Source: an uncultured Oscillospiraceae bacterium
GTDB lineage: Bacteria; Bacillota; Clostridia; Oscillospirales; Oscillospiraceae
DNA: 64,000 nt
Reading direction: 5' to 3'
NCBI GenBank assembly: GCA_900768135.1
Contig: CAAGBT010000065.1
Coordinates: forward strand, 62,001-126,000
Shown: one piece after another, positions 13,911 to 22,425 of the stretch
Numbering within the stretch: position 1 is the stretch's first letter
Layout: every line of letters begins with the position of its first letter
The notes under the pieces: model-generated
The model's database searches: none
What the model was told of the DNA's origin: nothing
What the model saw: the letters and a program-made list of their open reading frames with translations, nothing else
Made by a program: the position numbers and the translations under genes

Positions 13911-15751
13911 AAGAGCCTGCGGTCTGGGAATATGAAAGAGAAGATTTCATGACAACTAAGCCCTACGAGGAGCTTTATCAATTCCATGTGCAGCCATTCG
14001 TACATGCCACGCAGATGGAGTCCCTTGCGGCCTACGCTGTCTCGAAAGGATTCCGGGGCTTCAAGTCCATGTACAAAAAATACGTGGAGAGCCTGAAGGC
14101 TCAGAGCGGTACCCTCTACATTGAAAACGTTACCCAGTTTACCAATCAGCCGCTGGAACTTAATGCCGGCGAATGGGAAGCCGATGACCTCGGGATTCAC
14201 AAAAAGAACGGCTTCAATGATGAGATAGCCTGCCCACACCCTATTATGCCGGTGGAGCGACTGGTGAATATTGATACCGGAGAAGAGAAGCTGCAGCTGG
14301 CATACCGGAAGGGAGCCGTCTGGAGACATCTCATTGTCAGCAAGACCGTCCTGGCCAGTTCCAACAAGGTGACGGAACTGGCAGGTTCCGGTATCGCAGT
14401 AAACAGCCAGAACGCCAGGGCATTTATCCAATATATCTCCGACATGGAAAATCTGAACTACGATTTGATCCCGGAGAAGAAGAGTATCGGGCGCTTCGGC
14501 TACATACCAGGCGAGGGCTTTTCTCCCTTCGTGGATGGCCTGATCTTCGATGGTGACGCCAATTTTAAGGCGATGTTCCAGACGGTCCAGAGCCGGGGTT
14601 CTGAAGCTAAGTGGCTGGAAACGGCAGCTGAGGTGCGGAGCATGTCCATCACGGCCCGGATCATTCTGGCTGCCTCTTTTGCCTCTGTGCTACTGGAGCC
14701 TCTGAACTGCCTGCCATTCTTTGTCCATCTCTGGGGCGTTGATTCTGGCACCGGCAAGACGGTCGCTCTAATGGTGGCTGCCAGCGTGTGGGGAGATCCA
14801 GCCGTCGGTGCTTACGTCAAGACCTTTGACGGCACCGTGGTCGGCATGGAAAAAACAGCCGCATTTTTGAACAATCTTCCATTCTGCCTTGATGAGCTTC
14901 AGCTGGCCAAGGACAGCAAGGGCCGGACCATGTTCGACGTCTACAAGCTGGCGCAAGGCGTCGGCCGCACCCGCGGAAACCGTGCCGGCGGCGTGGATCT
15001 GACGCCCACGTGGAGAAACTGCATCCTGACTACAGGAGAATCACCCCTGACCGGAACAGCCAGTGGCGCCGGCGCTGTAAACCGTGTCATCGACATCGAA
15101 TGCAAATCATCGCAGGCTGTCATCAAGGACGGTATGCGTATCTCCAATTCCGTCAAACGCAATTTTGGCTTTGTCGGCCGGAAGTTCGTAGATCAGCTTT
15201 ACCAGCCGGGCGTGGTGGATCAGGTATCAGAGCGGTACCGCGAGTTGTTCCGGACCCTCAGCGACCGTGACACCACCGAGAAACAGGCTATGGCTGCCGC
15301 CTCGATCATTCTGGCGGACGAGCTGGCCTGTCAATGGATCTTCTCCGGTACCCAGCATCCATTGACGATTGAGCAGATATCAGAGTTCCTGGCATCCAAA
15401 GCGGCGGTGTCCGCCGGTGACCGGGGCTATAAATATCTGTGCGACTGGGTCACGCAGAATTCGAACAAGCTGTGCGGCCGGTCTGAGAATCCCAATATAG
15501 ACGTGCTGGGCGCATTGGAGCCAGGACGGGCATATATCATCCGCTCTGTCTTTGAGCGCATCCTGCAGGACGCCGGATACTCGACAGCGGCTATGATCTC
15601 ATACCTGAAGCAGGAATCCCTGATCGAGACCCGCGGGCGTGCCAACACCAAGGGGAAGCGTATCAATGGTATCCCCACGGAATGCTTCTGCCTGCGGCTG
15701 CCCACCGTGGAGCTGGATGACGAGGAAGATCCGGATGAATTGCCGCTGTAG
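13907..15751 (+). CDS. DUF927-family replicative ATPase/helicase
   Basis: A 614-aa protein starting at GTG 13907 after AAGGGGGTG, overlapping the previous stop. Walker A is GVDSGTGKT at about residues 284-292, followed by FCLDELQLAKDSKG (Walker B region) and an ILTTGESPLTG sensor. The arrangement matches DUF927 proteins, which phages and plasmids encode beside CHC2 primase pieces as helicase-like loaders. The tail DDEEDPDELPL mimics an SSB acidic tip. The candidate origin follows directly. Confidence 0.8.
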   Translation: MKEPAVWEYEREDFMTTKPYEELYQFHVQPFVHATQMESLAAYAVSKGFRGFKSMYKKYVESLKAQSGTLYIENVTQFTNQPLELNAGEWEADDLGIHKKNGFNDEIACPHPIMPVERLVNIDTGEEKLQLAYRKGAVWRHLIVSKTVLASSNKVTELAGSGIAVNSQNARAFIQYISDMENLNYDLIPEKKSIGRFGYIPGEGFSPFVDGLIFDGDANFKAMFQTVQSRGSEAKWLETAAEVRSMSITARIILAASFASVLLEPLNCLPFFVHLWGVDSGTGKTVALMVAASVWGDPAVGAYVKTFDGTVVGMEKTAAFLNNLPFCLDELQLAKDSKGRTMFDVYKLAQGVGRTRGNRAGGVDLTPTWRNCILTTGESPLTGTASGAGAVNRVIDIECKSSQAVIKDGMRISNSVKRNFGFVGRKFVDQLYQPGVVDQVSERYRELFRTLSDRDTTEKQAMAAASIILADELACQWIFSGTQHPLTIEQISEFLASKAAVSAGDRGYKYLCDWVTQNSNKLCGRSENPNIDVLGALEPGRAYIIRSVFERILQDAGYSTAAMISYLKQESLIETRGRANTKGKRINGIPTECFCLRLPTVELDDEEDPDELPL

Positions 15752-16040
15752 TGTGGAACATGAGGAACGTGCGTGGAACACAGGTTCCACGGCTCATAAC
15801 CCTTGCACCGCAAGGCTTTCAACCACTTTTTTGGTGGGGTGTGGAACTGTGGAACAAAAAATACAGCATATATAGGAGCGTGCATATATATGGACATTTG
15901 TCCGAGTAATATATATGCGCAAATTTCGTGGAAGTTTTTGAAAATTTTGTTCCACAGTTCCACGGTTGCCCCGTAGCCCTTGCGTCGCAAGGCTTTCAGG
16001 TGTGGAACACGAGTTCCACGGTGTTCCACGGTTCCACGTT
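15752..16040. other. Candidate phage replication origin with iterons
   Basis: This 300-base gap holds 11 copies of GTGGAAC or its complement (starts 15753, 15773, 15784, 15841, 15849, 15949, 15957, 16002, 16013, 16023, 16031). Two direct copies of CCCTTGCRYCGCAAGGCTTTCA are present (near 15799 and 15977). The paired repeats at 15841-15855 and 15949-15963 face each other across an AT-rich core of about 90 bases with ATATATA runs. Placement between replication genes supports an origin. No gene is seen in it. Confidence 0.65.
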
Positions 16041-16054
16041 TTTGGAGGAAATCT

Positions 16055-17575
16055 ATGGAACTGAGAACTTATCAAACCGAATGTATTGACACGATCGAGG
16101 CACAGCCGCCTGGCGCGTACCTCGCTCAGATGGCAACAGGCCTCGGAAAGACCGTTACCTTTGCGAATCTTCCCAGGCATGGAGGCCGAATGCTGATCCT
16201 GTCCCACCGTGAGGAACTGGTGGAGCAGCCCCGTAAATACTTTGATTGCTCCTATGGCATCGAACGTGCCCAGCAGCACAGCCACGGTGAGGAGGTTGTC
16301 AGCGCCAGCATTCAGACACTGGTACGCCGGCTGGATCAGTTCGATCCGGAGGACTTCCGGCTCATCATCTGCGACGAAGCCCATCATGCGGCCGCCAGCA
16401 CATACCGGAAGATCTTCGACCACTTCCGGCCGGAGAAACTGATCGGTTTCACCGCTACCCCGAATCGCGGAGACAAGGTCCGTCTGGATACAGTATTTAG
16501 CAAGATCATTTTCCAGAGAGATCTTCGCTGGGGCGTGCAGAACGGATACCTCTGCGACATCCATTGCCGCCGGGTGGATATAGGCTTTGATCTCTCTGCA
16601 GTCCATACCCGCCGCGGTGACTATGCTCCCGGTGAGTTGGACGAGGCCATGGACGGAACCGCTGATGCCATCGCCGAGGCATATCGGAGCATGGCGGTAG
16701 GTGCCACGCTGATCTTCGCCGTCAGCGTACATCAGGCCGAGGAGATTGCCAAGCGGATCAAGGGTGCCGTGGTAGTCACCGGCGAAACCAAGGATCGAGC
16801 GTCCATCATCCAGGCCTTTACCGCCGGCGAGATTCCCTGCATTGTCAACTGCATGGTATTTACCGAGGGAACTGACATTCCCCGCGTCGAGACGGTCATC
16901 ATCGCCCGCCCTACCCAATCAGAAACACTCTACGCCCAGATGGTAGGCCGCGGCCTTCGACTCTATCCCGGGAAGCAGCAGCTGGAGTTGATTGACTGCG
17001 TAGGTATCACCGGGAAGACGTCGCTTTGTACGGCCCCGTCTCTGCTCGGCATCGATATGGCGAATGTGCCGAAGCGGAAGGAAAAGGACATCGAGGGAGA
17101 TCTCTTTGAGTTGCCGGAGAAGATTGCAGCGGCATCAGACTCTCCGGAGAGCTGGGTGAAGAACATCCACTTGGTAGATCTGTGGGCACAGGAGCAGAAG
17201 TATCAGACCCATGACGTCAACTGGTTCAAGATGCCGGACGGCTCTCTGGTGTGCTCGCTATCCAACAGGCAGCGCATCACGATTCCCTGTCCGGATGCGC
17301 TTGGCATGGTGAACCTGGCAAGCGGCGCCCGCTGTGGGATGCAGGAAGCGCTTGATCTGGCATACCTCACGCTGATCCGTGACCATCCCAATGATCGGAT
17401 GCTGTGGGATCTACAGGCCGTGCGGAAATGGGGAAAGTCTCCCGCAACGGCGAAGCAGCTGGAAATCATCAAAAAGCGCTGTAAGGGCTTTGACACCGCC
17501 AACCTCAGCAAAGGTGACGCAAGCCAGATCCTGAACAGGCTTCTGAATGAGCCAAAGAAACGGAGGGGCGCATGA
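16055..17575 (+). CDS. DEAD/DEAH-box (SF2) helicase
   Basis: A 506-aa protein from ATG 16055 after GGAGGAAATCT. Motif I is MATGLGKT, motif II DEAHH, motif III FTATP and motif VI QMVGRGLR; together these place it with SF2 helicases of phage replication modules. The start lies directly after the repeat-rich candidate origin. It probably unwinds DNA during phage replication or restart. Confidence 0.9.
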   Translation: MELRTYQTECIDTIEAQPPGAYLAQMATGLGKTVTFANLPRHGGRMLILSHREELVEQPRKYFDCSYGIERAQQHSHGEEVVSASIQTLVRRLDQFDPEDFRLIICDEAHHAAASTYRKIFDHFRPEKLIGFTATPNRGDKVRLDTVFSKIIFQRDLRWGVQNGYLCDIHCRRVDIGFDLSAVHTRRGDYAPGELDEAMDGTADAIAEAYRSMAVGATLIFAVSVHQAEEIAKRIKGAVVVTGETKDRASIIQAFTAGEIPCIVNCMVFTEGTDIPRVETVIIARPTQSETLYAQMVGRGLRLYPGKQQLELIDCVGITGKTSLCTAPSLLGIDMANVPKRKEKDIEGDLFELPEKIAAASDSPESWVKNIHLVDLWAQEQKYQTHDVNWFKMPDGSLVCSLSNRQRITIPCPDALGMVNLASGARCGMQEALDLAYLTLIRDHPNDRMLWDLQAVRKWGKSPATAKQLEIIKKRCKGFDTANLSKGDASQILNRLLNEPKKRRGA

Positions 17576-17721
17576 AGCTGTATGTATCAAAAGCGGAAGA
17601 CCGCGATCAGGTCATCGTGATCCTCGCCCGGAATGGGTACACCGTCCGTCAGGGCAAGGAGAAAGACCCGAAGAATAGCAAGACCGTGACCTTCGTGGAG
17701 GTGATAGAGAATGGCAAGTGA
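17572..17721 (+). CDS. Small phage protein, 49 aa
   Basis: ATG 17572 overlaps the helicase stop (ATGA) and follows GGAGGGGC. A short alpha/beta protein (KLYVSKAEDRDQVIVILARN) with no recognised family. Tight coupling to both neighbours supports it. Confidence 0.55.
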   Translation: MKLYVSKAEDRDQVIVILARNGYTVRQGKEKDPKNSKTVTFVEVIENGK

Positions 17722-18070
17722 GGCCCAGCATCAGGCTTACGTCATCAAGTGGAGCCAGCAACCCTCCATCCGCCGGCAATGGCCGGAGTTAGCCCTGCTC
17801 CATCACATACCCAACGGAGGTACCCGCGATCCGGTTGAGGCAAAGCACCTGAAGCAGCAGGGCGTGAAGCCCGGCGTGCCAGATCTGTGCCTGCCGGTAC
17901 CTCGCGGCCGCTACCACGGCCTGTATATCGAGATGAAGACCGAAAGCGGTCATACCACGGCCGTACAGGAATGGTGGGGTGAACGCCTTCAGGCGCAGGG
18001 CTACGCATGGCGCGTCTGCCACGGCTGGCAGGCTGCTGTAGCACTCCTGGAATGGTATCTGCAGCTATGA
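17711..18070 (+). CDS. VRR-NUC domain nuclease
   Basis: A 119-aa single-domain protein. HHIPNGG, GVPDLCLPVPRG and YIEMK supply the aspartate and E-x-K of the PD-(D/E)XK-type VRR-NUC site. Stand-alone phage VRR-NUC proteins cut branched DNA such as Holliday junctions. It overlaps the 49-aa gene by 11 bases. Confidence 0.9.
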   Translation: MASEAQHQAYVIKWSQQPSIRRQWPELALLHHIPNGGTRDPVEAKHLKQQGVKPGVPDLCLPVPRGRYHGLYIEMKTESGHTTAVQEWWGERLQAQGYAWRVCHGWQAAVALLEWYLQL

Positions 18071-18438
18071 GTACCGGGTTCTCGTTCCCCTGGGAGAAGG
18101 CCGCCATGCGCGGCGAGGAGCTCCCCGATGGCCTGTCCCTGCCGGATCAGATGGCCTATACCGCTCTGCGAAACACTTACCGGGCCTATTACGACAAGAC
18201 CATTTCCCGTGATGCGGCTGCCGCTGAGAAGCAGCGGATCCGTCTCGCATGGGAACGAGCCGTCAGCAGAGCGGCGTTTGACCAGAGACTGACTACCTAC
18301 CATGTGAAAGTCATCCGGGAGACCGAGGCGGCCAAGAACGCCTTCAGGAAGGATCCGACGCCGGCGAATGCGCTGCGGCTCTGCAATGCGATGGACGGCC
18401 TTCCACCGCCTGATACGGAAGGGAGCCTAACACCATGA
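18067..18438 (+). CDS. Phage protein of unknown function, 123 aa
   Basis: ATG 18067 overlaps the VRR-NUC stop (ATGA). Helical, rich in Arg and Ala (AAAAEKQRIRLAWERAVSRA), with no recognised domain. Cotranscribed with the nuclease; possibly an accessory factor. Confidence 0.5.
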   Translation: MSTGFSFPWEKAAMRGEELPDGLSLPDQMAYTALRNTYRAYYDKTISRDAAAAEKQRIRLAWERAVSRAAFDQRLTTYHVKVIRETEAAKNAFRKDPTPANALRLCNAMDGLPPPDTEGSLTP

Positions 18439-18731
18439 GTGACTACCGGCATTGGACCTCTGATGAAGAAAAATACATCCAAGATCATTGGCGATCACAG
18501 ACCGACAGCGAGATGGCCGCTGCGTTGGATCGGTCGGAAAGTGCTGTACGCACCAAGCGCCGGGAGCTGCGCTGCTCCCCACAGAAAACCTGGACGCCCT
18601 GCGATTCCTGCACTGAGTTTCAGCGAATACGTCCCCAATATTGCCGGATGTGCGGCGGGGAGTTTCTGGAGCGGAAGGAACAGACTTACTGCCCGAATTG
18701 CCGGGCCATGCGACTGACCATTTATCTTTGA
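18435..18731 (+). CDS. SANT/Myb-like HTH with zinc ribbon
   Basis: A 98-aa protein. The N-terminal half (WTSDEEKYIQDHWRSQTDSEM, then RSESAVRTKRREL) is a Myb/SANT-type HTH as in some phage regulators. The C-terminal half has CDSC, CRMC and CPNC pairs, forming one or two zinc ribbons. It overlaps the previous stop (ATGA). It probably binds DNA. Confidence 0.6.
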   Translation: MSDYRHWTSDEEKYIQDHWRSQTDSEMAAALDRSESAVRTKRRELRCSPQKTWTPCDSCTEFQRIRPQYCRMCGGEFLERKEQTYCPNCRAMRLTIYL

Positions 18732-18754
18732 TCCACCACGAAAGGAGACGCAAG

Positions 18755-18961
18755 ATGGCAAAATGTAAAATCTGCGGAAAGGCCGTAGTGACAACCAATG
18801 TATTCCACCATGAATGCTGGCAGGAGGAGGTCGAGAAGCTCGCACAGGTATTCTGCGATGATTATTGCCGCTGGCCGCGCGAGTGCCCCAACCAGGACGA
18901 GCTGGAGGATAAGCATTGCAACAGTTGTGATCTGATCCGCGTCCTGAATCTCGGATTGTGA
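18755..18961 (+). CDS. Small cysteine-rich phage protein
   Basis: Sixty-eight aa from ATG 18755. Cysteines at CKIC, HHEC and CPN...CNSC suggest a zinc-binding fold. Its leader CCACCACGAAAGGAGA is nearly identical to the one before the gene at 7754. Confidence 0.6.
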   Translation: MAKCKICGKAVVTTNVFHHECWQEEVEKLAQVFCDDYCRWPRECPNQDELEDKHCNSCDLIRVLNLGL

Positions 18962-18971
18962 GGTACAGTCC

Positions 18972-19136
18972 ATGAAAACAGAAGAATTGATTACGGCCCT
19001 TCGTGGGCTGAAGGTAGAGACTGGGAGCCTGACCTGTCTGGGGTGCGGCTATGAGCATAACTGTGGAATCCACGGGTGCGCGATTATAAGCGCCGCTGCT
19101 GACCGGCTGTCGGAGCCTCCAGAGGAGGAGCTGTGA
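18972..19136 (+). CDS. Small cysteine-containing phage protein, 54 aa
   Basis: ATG 18972; no strong Shine-Dalgarno, but the coding frame is clean and the stop overlaps the next start (TGATG). Cysteines (LTCLGCGYEHNCGIHGCAI) could bind a metal. This short arrangement is frequent in clostridial phages; function unknown. Confidence 0.55.
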   Translation: MKTEELITALRGLKVETGSLTCLGCGYEHNCGIHGCAIISAAADRLSEPPEEEL

Positions 19137-19537
19137 TGGCAAGAGTGGACAAGCCGGAGATCGGCGCGGAACTGTATGCTGTTTTTGAGCATCTGTACAG
19201 CAGCAAGTCGGCCCCGGCGAGAAGCCTGAAAGAATACTGCGTCTGCAAGGGGACGGTTCGCGGCTTTTTCACTGGCGGTTATACGGAGGTGCGCCTGCTT
19301 TTCACCGGGCCGGACGGGTTCCCGGAGCCGGGATATTATAAGCTGGACGACATTGGAAAGAAACTGTTTTACACGGCGGTGGAGGCTGCCGCCCTGGCCA
19401 AAAGCATGACCGAGAAATACGAGCAAACATGGAGTTGGATCGGGGCCCCGGAGTTCCCCATGGCCAGGCCGTGGGAGGATTTATTGGAGAGAAAAGATGA
19501 CAGCGCGCCGGATATGGAAATCGAAGGCCGCGGCTGA
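19136..19537 (+). CDS. Phage protein of unknown function, 133 aa
   Basis: ATG 19136 overlaps the previous stop. Soluble, with an RGFFTGGYTEVRLLFTGPDG strand-rich core and an acidic C-terminus. No family recognised. Confidence 0.5.
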   Translation: MARVDKPEIGAELYAVFEHLYSSKSAPARSLKEYCVCKGTVRGFFTGGYTEVRLLFTGPDGFPEPGYYKLDDIGKKLFYTAVEAAALAKSMTEKYEQTWSWIGAPEFPMARPWEDLLERKDDSAPDMEIEGRG

Positions 19538-19548
19538 AGGAGGAAGTC

Positions 19549-20181
19549 ATGAATATCACTATTGCTTCAAAGCTCATGGAGTTGTACGCAGCCTGCCCTA
19601 AATGCGGCTGCGAGGTAATCGGGAACGGAAAAGGCTTGCTAGAATGTGATACTGCCGCCGGCTTCTTTAAGCGTTCCTGTGGCTGTGGCTGGCACGTCGA
19701 GGTCACAGAGGTAATCACAGAGGGATCTATGACCGAGGCTCCTCCGGAGCTGCCGACCGAGGATGAGGATGAGCCTGAGCCCGTGGCTTTTGCTAATCCG
19801 GAACCCGAGCCGGCGCCCAAGCCCATTTCTGAACCAGAACCTGCGCTGGAACCAGAGAAGATCAGACCGTGGAATGGGTTCGTACATATTCGTTGCGAGG
19901 CTTGCCACAAGGAATCCACGACCTGCCTGAGGACGCCGACCGACACCTACATCTGCAAGGAATGCGGACATGAGATGCCGCTTCCGAAGGCGTACCGTGC
20001 CTACACCAGATGTGAGTGTGGCCAGAAAGGAGCCTATCTCACCAATATCACGGACTGGGCCTTTGACATTCCCTGCGTCCGCTGCGGCTCCCCCAATACC
20101 GTGACCTATAACCCGGGGCGGGACTGCTACGGCCCCGTCGGCAGCACCCAGCGGCGGACGAAACCACGAAAGAAGAAATGA
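19549..20181 (+). CDS. DUF3797-like multi-zinc-ribbon phage protein
   Basis: A 210-aa protein from ATG 19549 after AGGAGG. The first 50 residues match DUF3797 (AACPKCGCEVIGNGKG, then RSCGCGW). A Pro/Glu-rich linker at about 68-105 leads to further CxxC pairs (CEAC, CKEC, CECG, CVRC). Several zinc ribbons are likely. The basic tail QRRTKPRKKK suggests nucleic-acid contact. Confidence 0.6.
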   Translation: MNITIASKLMELYAACPKCGCEVIGNGKGLLECDTAAGFFKRSCGCGWHVEVTEVITEGSMTEAPPELPTEDEDEPEPVAFANPEPEPAPKPISEPEPALEPEKIRPWNGFVHIRCEACHKESTTCLRTPTDTYICKECGHEMPLPKAYRAYTRCECGQKGAYLTNITDWAFDIPCVRCGSPNTVTYNPGRDCYGPVGSTQRRTKPRKKK

Positions 20182-20194
20182 GGAGGCAAGAACG

Positions 20195-20407
20195 ATGAAG
20201 CGTGAAACCTATCAGCGAGGTCTGCCCGGCGTCAAATGGGGCATCTGGAATTGCCAGAGGAAGTGCTTTCAGTTCAGCATCTGCGAAGATACTCCCATGT
20301 TGGCTGAGGCTCGGCTTTACCAGAAAATCGGTGATGACGCAAAGAAATGGCGCTTCGAGCCCCGCCAGCTCCCGGGCAAATACGCAACTTTTTCACCCGC
20401 TTTATAA
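20195..20407 (+). CDS. Small phage protein, 70 aa
   Basis: ATG 20195, shortly after GAGGAGGCAAG. The WGIWNCQRKCFQFSICEDTP segment resembles short DNA-binding-associated phage proteins, but no family is assigned. It is the last gene before the non-coding stretch. Confidence 0.5.
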   Translation: MKRETYQRGLPGVKWGIWNCQRKCFQFSICEDTPMLAEARLYQKIGDDAKKWRFEPRQLPGKYATFSPAL

Positions 20408-21062
20408 TATCCGTTTTCGCCCCCATTTTTATGCCCAAAAACCGAATATGCTGGAATGACCGTCAAACCATTGCAGGGACTATATTCCCAAGCTGCTGAA
20501 TTACCAGTTTTTTACCTAAGTTATAGAAACCTACGGTAAAACTTTTTTGACACCCCACAGATTTCATAACTTTTTGAGCAAAAAACGTTCAGCAGCTAAT
20601 TTGTTTCTCTGTTGGGTCAGGCTCTTGCGGCAGTGAGGCCACAAGCTCTGAGCCGGATACATGACCTGTCTACTATGTATACCCAACAGACGGGCGCCGA
20701 AATAGTGTCTTACGCGACCACGGCGGAAGCACTTTTTCGGCGCCACACAGCTGCAGACTGACCATGCACAAAACACCCAGACAGTTTTGCGCTGCCAGAT
20801 CACTACCTGAATCTGCCGCCCCATTTCCGGGGCAGTCGGCCGATGTAAAATCACTACCTTTTTCTGCCGCCACTTCAGGACAGCTTTTGGTAGTTCCCGC
20901 TCCGGCTCAAAAAGACCCTGCTTTATGAAGCCGCCGGATCCATACCGGAATATATGGCCCCTGTGCCTAGTTTTCAGACACCCTCAAATTGATACCATTT
21001 TTCGGGTGCGGTTTTTATGAGATTCTGGTATCCCTTTTTCCCATAATTTTTGCCATGGAGGT
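20408..21062. ncRNA. 655-base non-coding stretch with nested hairpins (candidate large structured RNA)
   Basis: No credible coding frame lies here. TCTGTTGGGT (20608-20617) pairs perfectly with ACCCAACAGA (20681-20690) and encloses GGCTC/GAGCC and CTTG/CAAG stems. GGCGCCGAAA (20693-20702) pairs with TTTCGGCGCC (20735-20744), extended by AGTG/CACT. GATACCA (20991-20997) pairs with TGGTATC (21026-21032) and is followed by CCCTTTTT. ATCACTACCT occurs twice (near 20799 and 20850). Size and phage context recall large ornate phage RNAs such as ROOL or GOLLD; this is untested. Confidence 0.45.
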
Positions 21063-21066
21063 ATGT

Positions 21067-21309
21067 ATGAGTACGCTGAAGGAAATGGCGCATGAATACA
21101 AAGTCGCCGCCGCAAAGCTGGCCATGGCCATTGAGCGGCATAAGACCGCGGGGGATCTGACACTGGCCGAATTGAATTCACTCCAACAGGCGCTGCGGGA
21201 TACCCGTGCCACAGCACATCTTCTGTCCGGCTATTACGATACACCTCGCCAGGATGACGGCCTTACGCTGCTGGGTATGACTGCAAGGAGGACGCGCGAT
21301 GACCATTGA
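21067..21309 (+). CDS. Small helical phage protein, 80 aa
   Basis: ATG 21067, after GGAGGTATGT. A predicted two-helix protein (EYKVAAAKLAMAIERHKT, LTLAELNSLQQALRDTRA). It overlaps the late regulator by 11 bases, so it is coupled to it. Function unknown. Confidence 0.55.
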   Translation: MSTLKEMAHEYKVAAAKLAMAIERHKTAGDLTLAELNSLQQALRDTRATAHLLSGYYDTPRQDDGLTLLGMTARRTRDDH

Positions 21310-22423
21310 TGAACTGAAAGCCAGGAAGCGGGAACTGATGGCCCGAAAGAAGTACGAGTTGGAGCTGCAGGAACGGGGCGAAGGCGATAACATGGCGTTG
21401 TTCATGGTGAATGAGGAATTACTGGATGTAAACGCCCAGCTTCGTGCTTTGGCTCCTGCGGGAAAGCGTCCTAAATTTGGCCGAAGAGGGCGAACAGTGC
21501 ATGCCTCTTACGGAGATCGGGGCGCGCCCCTGGTCAGCGATCGGCAGCAGTTCATTGATTGGGCACGGCAGGATGCTGATGAGGATGCGGCGGAGTCGAG
21601 GATCGCGCTTCGAAAGATGCTGCGCAGCGAATTGGAATCTGTCACTGGGAGACAGCGGCAGGTGCTGCTTATGTACGCAGAGGGCCTGCGCGTAACGGAT
21701 ATTGCGAGGCAGCTGCGCATTGATAAGTCTACAGCCTCCAGGACACTGCAGCGGGCAAAGAAGAATATCGCGCATATCATGGAGACCCGCACAGCACTGG
21801 ATAAACTGCGGGATGAGAATCGGCTTGATATGGCGGATCCGAAGGCTGTAAAGCTGTTGATGGGCGTCTTGACGGCGCATCAGGCCGTATGCTTCTACCT
21901 GTACTACTCGGAATGGCTCTCCATTCGGCAGATCGGGGAGCTTCTCGACGTCGATCATTCAACCATCTGCAGGACGATCCAGCGGGCCGTTGCAAGGATC
22001 AACGATATCTTAGGCGGGGGTATCGGCATTCTGGATAACATCGAGGGGATGGATGATGTAGTTTTCTCCATTTATCGCGGTCTGAGCGCAGAGTGCGATG
22101 AATTACCTCCTGTCGTGAGAGGCCACTTCTCCGCCGAACCGTCCGCTGATTATGTGGCAAAGACGCGCCGTGCATGGGGAACTGTGGCGCCGACGATAAC
22201 TCCGAGATTCCAAATCTGCGGGAACCCGGGGGCGCGTCACGGACAGTTGGATCCGGATCAGCATGGGTATTTATTTCAGGCCTTGCAGAAACGGTATGAA
22301 GGCATCCGACTCAAACACCACGGGCACGAAAACAACTGGGCGCATCCGATCGCGCGATGGCTCGTGAAGGTATTTCAGACGATGACCAAACCGTTTACAT
22401 ACTGGTCGGAGAAAGGCGGCTGA
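21299..22423 (+). CDS. Phage late regulator with two sigma-70 region-4-like HTHs
   Basis: A 374-aa protein. Two HTHs resemble sigma region 4: about 115-165 (LTDIARQLRIDKSTASRTLQ with 'VTDIARQL') and about 190-235 (SIRQIGELLDVDHSTICRTI). Each is preceded by a region-4-like helix. It stands just before the packaging genes, where Firmicutes phages keep ArpU/RinA-type late activators. It probably switches on the morphogenesis operon. The C-terminal third has no recognised domain. Confidence 0.7.
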   Translation: MTIDELKARKRELMARKKYELELQERGEGDNMALFMVNEELLDVNAQLRALAPAGKRPKFGRRGRTVHASYGDRGAPLVSDRQQFIDWARQDADEDAAESRIALRKMLRSELESVTGRQRQVLLMYAEGLRVTDIARQLRIDKSTASRTLQRAKKNIAHIMETRTALDKLRDENRLDMADPKAVKLLMGVLTAHQAVCFYLYYSEWLSIRQIGELLDVDHSTICRTIQRAVARINDILGGGIGILDNIEGMDDVVFSIYRGLSAECDELPPVVRGHFSAEPSADYVAKTRRAWGTVAPTITPRFQICGNPGARHGQLDPDQHGYLFQALQKRYEGIRLKHHGHENNWAHPIARWLVKVFQTMTKPFTYWSEKGG

Positions 22424-22425
22424 CG

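Noticed and set aside
15752..16040. CRISPR array suspected from the repeated short motifs
   Set aside because: Repeats are 7 bases, in both orientations and irregularly spaced, with no spacers of even length and no cas genes.
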